Below are positions 62,812 through 64,000 of a stretch of 64,000 nt of DNA, piece after piece. Source of the stretch: Coccinella septempunctata (lineage: Eukaryota > Arthropoda > Insecta > Coleoptera > Coccinellidae); the NCBI RefSeq assembly GCF_907165205.1, contig NC_058196.1, positions 13,620,501-13,684,500 of the forward strand, read 5' to 3'. The translations under genes were made by a program, and so were the position numbers. Numbering within the stretch: position 1 is the first letter of the stretch; each line of letters begins with the position of its first letter. Below the pieces are notes generated by a model that saw only the letters and a list, made by a program, of their open reading frames with translations, did no database searches and was not told the DNA's origin.

Positions 62812-64000
62812 TTATTATTATTATTTGAACCGGGGTCGCTGTGGCTCTATTAACCTTTCGGGAACTGCGACCATGTAGATCCTTTGTTCTCTACCCTACT
62901 CATTCATAAGAACCCAATGAGGTCGTCAATGGTGTTGATAAAACTGACAACATCCTAAGCCTAAGCCGTTACCTTGTGAGTATCCAGGACCGGTTTCCCT
63001 ATATGATTGGTTCTTAGGTCCGTCAGCTATGGACACTTGCATATCATGTGTTCAGCTGTTTCTGCTTCTGATCCACAGAGCCTACAAATCTCATCTGCTG
63101 ACTTACCCATACAGTACAAATGATATTTTTACCGACAATGCCCCGTCAGCAGTACCACCATCACCTGAAGCTCAGCTCGTGACAGCTTTAGCAGTTTTCT
63201 GGTGTAGATCGGTGAAATCCTCACGAATTTCTTTGACTGAATTATTCCAGGAGTATTTCTCCAGAGGGTTAAGCTGTTGTTCAACTCCAATTGTTCGATC
63301 GCTGCCTTGTTTGGTATTTTCCAAGCCCACAGAAAGGCTCAGGTCCAGCAGGTATTAACCTCGATGCTCTTTTGAAAGTTCATCGGCTTTCTCGTTTCCT
63401 TCAACACCACAGTGCCCTGGTACCTATAGTAGAGTCACTTTGTTGTCTCTGGCCAGTTGCTTTATGGTATTACGGCACTCCCATGTCTGCAGAGATCTCT
63501 AGCAGATTGATTTCAGGGACCTCAGCGTGGCCTGGCTGCTGTCCGTGGTAATATAGCGCACCTTTGAGGTTCATTTTAGGACACTCCTGAGCGCATACGT
63601 AAACAGTCAGTGTCTCGGTCTGTTTATGTCCATATACGACAATGCCGGTGCCCCTTTCTGATTTTGATCCATCAGTGAACCACATGGATGACTTATTGTC
63701 CAAGCGATTTACGAAAATTATTGAACTAGGACGGTCAGCTATGACCGTTTCAAAGGGCGTTTCGAAATCGAAAATGATTGGCAGAACATCCGATGGTTTT
63801 GCCAAGAGATTTGAGTCCAGTTGATTCAATATCCTCATACGTCCAACCCAGTTTCCGGGTAGAAGATTCCCCTTAAAGGATATTTTTATTGCTTCTAGCA
63901 GGCTACATTTCCTCAAATGTAAGTGTAGGGGAGGCAGATCAAGTATGGCCTCAAGCGCTGCTGTGGGAGCTGTGTGCATAACTCCCGTAACACCAACACA
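62812..64000 (-). mobile_element. LINE with RNase H domain, 3' part (I/LOA-like)
   Basis: Minus-strand element that runs off the right edge. It has an RNase H domain, a C-terminal CCHC-like end, a 3' UTR and a (TAA)n tail (TTATTATTATTATTT on the + strand at 62812-62826). A TAA tail plus RNase H points to the I superfamily. The tail lies 12 bp from the broken 5' end of R4 copy 5, so the R4 may have targeted this tail. Confidence 0.72.
63050..63979 (-). pseudogene. RNase H and C-terminal region of an I-like LINE ORF2
   Basis: 63979-63470 is open: TAALEAILDLPPLHLHLRKC (RT/RNase H linker typical of the group), then SMWFTDGSKSERGTGIVVYG with the first catalytic Asp, and EINLLEISADM with Glu and Asp. 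After 63470 stops appear, but the C-terminus is readable: LSRAELQVMVVLLTGHCR and EICRLCGSEAETAEHMICKC (a CCHC finger, about 63110-63050). The relic is dead at least in its last part. Confidence 0.72.

Overview
This is insect nuclear DNA. It is AT-rich and packed with eukaryotic retrotransposons, and the only host gene I recognise is one insect cuticle/peritrophin-type chitin-binding gene (CPAP1-like). I see no bacterial features. I cannot name the species; a beetle or another insect with a retroelement-rich genome would fit.

Left block (1-15.2 kb). After the 3' half of a non-LTR element (LINE D, + strand, 1-2052) comes a head-to-tail array of minus-strand retrotransposons with a C-terminal restriction-like endonuclease (R4/Dong type). 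All lie in or against (TAA)n microsatellite: a 5'-truncated copy (2053-2725), a full-length copy with an intact 1306-codon frame (2735-6781), a second family broken by one stop and one frameshift (6835-10990), and another intact full-length copy (11018-15064). A U6 snRNA pseudogene with an A-tail is joined to the 5' end of the last copy.

Middle block (15.2-34.4 kb). A jockey-like LINE (A) is split by a decayed Gypsy-type LTR element (16271-23795). In that element the reverse transcriptase runs in frame into the C-lobe of a Ser/Thr protein kinase. Its LTRs carry repeated hairpins with a shared loop, and one LTR holds a piggyBac-type MITE. A 3.5-kb stretch (25768-29279) is then repeated in tandem (29283-32794) without visible change, and overlaps a third LINE (C).

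Right block (34.4-64 kb). This holds LINE B with a 14-bp target duplication, itself interrupted by an RTE-derived insertion with a 13-bp duplication; an RTE-like pseudogene; two unrecognised related reading frames; a LINE with apparent 5' inversion; a Penelope-like element with a GIY-YIG domain, a hammerhead-like RNA motif and 74-bp inverted repeats; two damaged R4/Dong copies; CAGGG-ended MITE-like repeats; a mariner-type transposase relic; the last two exons of the CPAP1-like gene (minus strand, 57752-59184); and the 3' end of a LINE with an RNase H domain and a (TAA)n tail.

The window is mainly a record of nested insertions. TAA tails of some LINEs appear to serve as landing sites for R4/Dong elements. 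Only R4 copies 2 and 3 have intact main frames.
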